Below, one piece after another: positions 6,094 to 6,953 of a DNA stretch of 6,953 nt. The notes under the pieces were generated by a model that was not told where the DNA came from, ran no database searches, and saw nothing but the letters and a program-made list of their open reading frames with translations. The translations under genes and the position numbers were made by a program. This DNA comes from Salinimicrobium sp049687495 (GTDB taxonomy: Bacteria; Bacteroidota; Bacteroidia; Flavobacteriales; Flavobacteriaceae). How positions within the stretch are numbered: position 1 is the first letter of the stretch; each line of letters begins with the position of its first letter. Where the stretch lies: positions 1 through 6,953 of the forward strand of contig JBAVJB010000129.1 of the NCBI GenBank assembly GCA_049687495.1, written 5' to 3'.

Positions 6094-6137
6094 GCTTTTT
6101 CAATGGGAGCATCATATTTTTGTGCCGAAGCGGGTTT

Positions 6138-6166
6138 TTAGACCCACATTTATAATTGTATTTTTG
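6138..6166 (+). promoter_or_regulatory. Candidate hemH promoter
   Basis: TATTTTTG at 6159-6166 matches the Bacteroidetes -7 box TAnnTTTG. The -33 region is imperfect: TTA at 6138-6140, 18 bases upstream. Transcription would start near 6172, giving a very short leader before the hemH ATG at 6184. The remainder of the 6094-6183 gap shows only a four-base inverted repeat (GGGT 6132-6135, ACCC 6142-6145) and no convincing terminator for the regulator gene. Confidence 0.45.
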
Positions 6167-6183
6167 AGACCAAATAAAATGAA

Positions 6184-6953
6184 ATGAGCAAAGGCGTTTT
6201 GCTGGTGAATCTTGGTTCGCCTAACAGTACCGATCCAAAAGATGTAAAAAAATACCTGGATGAGTTCCTGATGGATGAGCGGGTAATCGACGTGCCTTAT
6301 TGGGCCAGGACCCTGCTGGTTCGCGGGATCATTTTAAATACCCGTCCCAAAAAATCGGCAGAGGCCTATCAAAAGATCTGGTGGGAAGAAGGCTCGCCCT
6401 TGATCGTGCTTTCAGAAAGGCTGCAGAAAAAGGTTGATGATCTCACCTCTGTGCCTATTGCGCTGGCCATGCGCTACGGAAAACCTTCCATAATGCAGGG
6501 GCTTCAGGAATTGCATGACAAGGGAGTGGATGAGGTATTGCTTTTTCCGCTTTATCCTCAATTCGCAATGGCTACTACAGAAACAATTCTGGTGTTGGCT
6601 GAAGAGCTTCGGAAAAAACATTTTCCGAAGATGCAGTTCACCACTGTTCCGCCGTTCTACAATCACGCAGATTATGTGCGGGTGCTGGCAAACAGCATTG
6701 CTGAAGGTCTCAAAAATGTGGAATATGAGCACCTTTTATTTTCATATCACGGCGTACCCGAAAGACACATCAGGAAGAGCGACATCACAAAATCTCACTG
6801 TAAAATAGACGGCAGCTGTTGTCAAACGCCTTCTGCAGCGCACCAGTTCTGTTACCGTCATCAATGTTATGAGACCACAAGGCTCGTGGCCGAATACCTC
6901 GAGCTTGAAAAAGACACTTATTCGGTGTCTTTCCAGTCAAGGCTGGGATTCGA
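6184..6953 (+). CDS. hemH: Ferrochelatase, 3'-truncated by the window edge
   Basis: HemH inserts Fe2+ into protoporphyrin IX, the last step of haem synthesis. The visible 256 codons (about three quarters of a typical enzyme of 320-345 residues) begin MSKGVLLVNLGSPNSTDPKDVKKYL and include FLMDERVID (28-36), WWEEGSPL (66-73), AMRYGKPSI (95-103), LLFPLYPQFAMATTET (119-134), and LLFSYHGVPERH (184-195) with metal-binding His189; the second catalytic Glu lies beyond the edge. Five cysteines cluster between residues 206 and 228 (206, 212, 213, 223, 228) just after the catalytic His, matching the class of bacterial ferrochelatases that hold a [2Fe-2S] cluster on an internal segment. The ATG at 6184 is preferred because it leads straight into the conserved VLLVNLGSP; an earlier ATG at 6179 gives only ATGAAATGA. 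It follows the regulator gene by 90 bases with its own promoter candidate. Confidence 0.97.
   Translation, partial: MSKGVLLVNLGSPNSTDPKDVKKYLDEFLMDERVIDVPYWARTLLVRGIILNTRPKKSAEAYQKIWWEEGSPLIVLSERLQKKVDDLTSVPIALAMRYGKPSIMQGLQELHDKGVDEVLLFPLYPQFAMATTETILVLAEELRKKHFPKMQFTTVPPFYNHADYVRVLANSIAEGLKNVEYEHLLFSYHGVPERHIRKSDITKSHCKIDGSCCQTPSAAHQFCYRHQCYETTRLVAEYLELEKDTYSVSFQSRLGF

Noticed and set aside
6132..6145. GGGT/ACCC hairpin as terminator of the regulator gene
   Set aside because: A four-base stem is too weak and no T run follows directly; the element overlaps the hemH promoter candidate.

Overview
The window is a haem-biosynthesis locus from a member of the Bacteroidetes, most probably a marine-type flavobacterium (Gramella/Christiangramia/Salegentibacter-like). 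Three things suggest this. The gene order hemA-hemC-hemD-hemE-hemF with a divergent AraC-type regulator followed by hemH is one I associate with that group. The protein wording is Bacteroidetes-like, for example the ILGDFEI motif in HemA and the cysteine-rich internal segment in HemH. Matches to the Bacteroidetes -7 promoter consensus TAnnTTTG sit in front of the genes where promoters are expected. This assignment comes from recognition, not from a database search.

Minus-strand operon (transcribed right to left, about 4986 down to 1): hemA (glutamyl-tRNA reductase), hemC (hydroxymethylbilane synthase), hemD (uroporphyrinogen-III synthase), an inserted REP/RAYT module, hemE (uroporphyrinogen decarboxylase), an unrecognised 131-residue protein, and the first 14 codons of hemF (oxygen-dependent coproporphyrinogen oxidase), which runs off the left edge. 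Nearly all junctions are 1- or 4-base stop/start overlaps (hemA/hemC ATGA, hemC/hemD ATGA, hemE/131-aa TAATG, 131-aa/hemF ATGA). The only open junction, hemD/hemE, is where a REP-associated tyrosine transposase gene and a pair of palindromic REP elements are lodged.

Plus strand (right side): a PchR-like AraC-family regulator, and then ferrochelatase hemH, cut by the right edge. The roughly 210-base divergent region between hemA and the regulator holds two back-to-back promoter candidates that share the 11-mer CTTAATTTTGC, plus a strong palindrome overlapping the regulator's own promoter. A second promoter candidate lies just before hemH.

Together the genes encode most of the C5 (glutamate) route to protohaem: HemA makes glutamate-1-semialdehyde from Glu-tRNA, HemC and HemD build uroporphyrinogen III, HemE and HemF decarboxylate it to protoporphyrinogen, and HemH inserts iron. 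HemL, HemB and a protoporphyrinogen oxidase are not in the window. The regulator is the obvious candidate for local haem/iron control, but that is inferred from position and family only. Most of the window is ordinary metabolism. The parts worth a second look are the REP/RAYT insertion, the divergent control region with its regulator, the coupled 131-aa unknown, and the internal Cys cluster of HemH.
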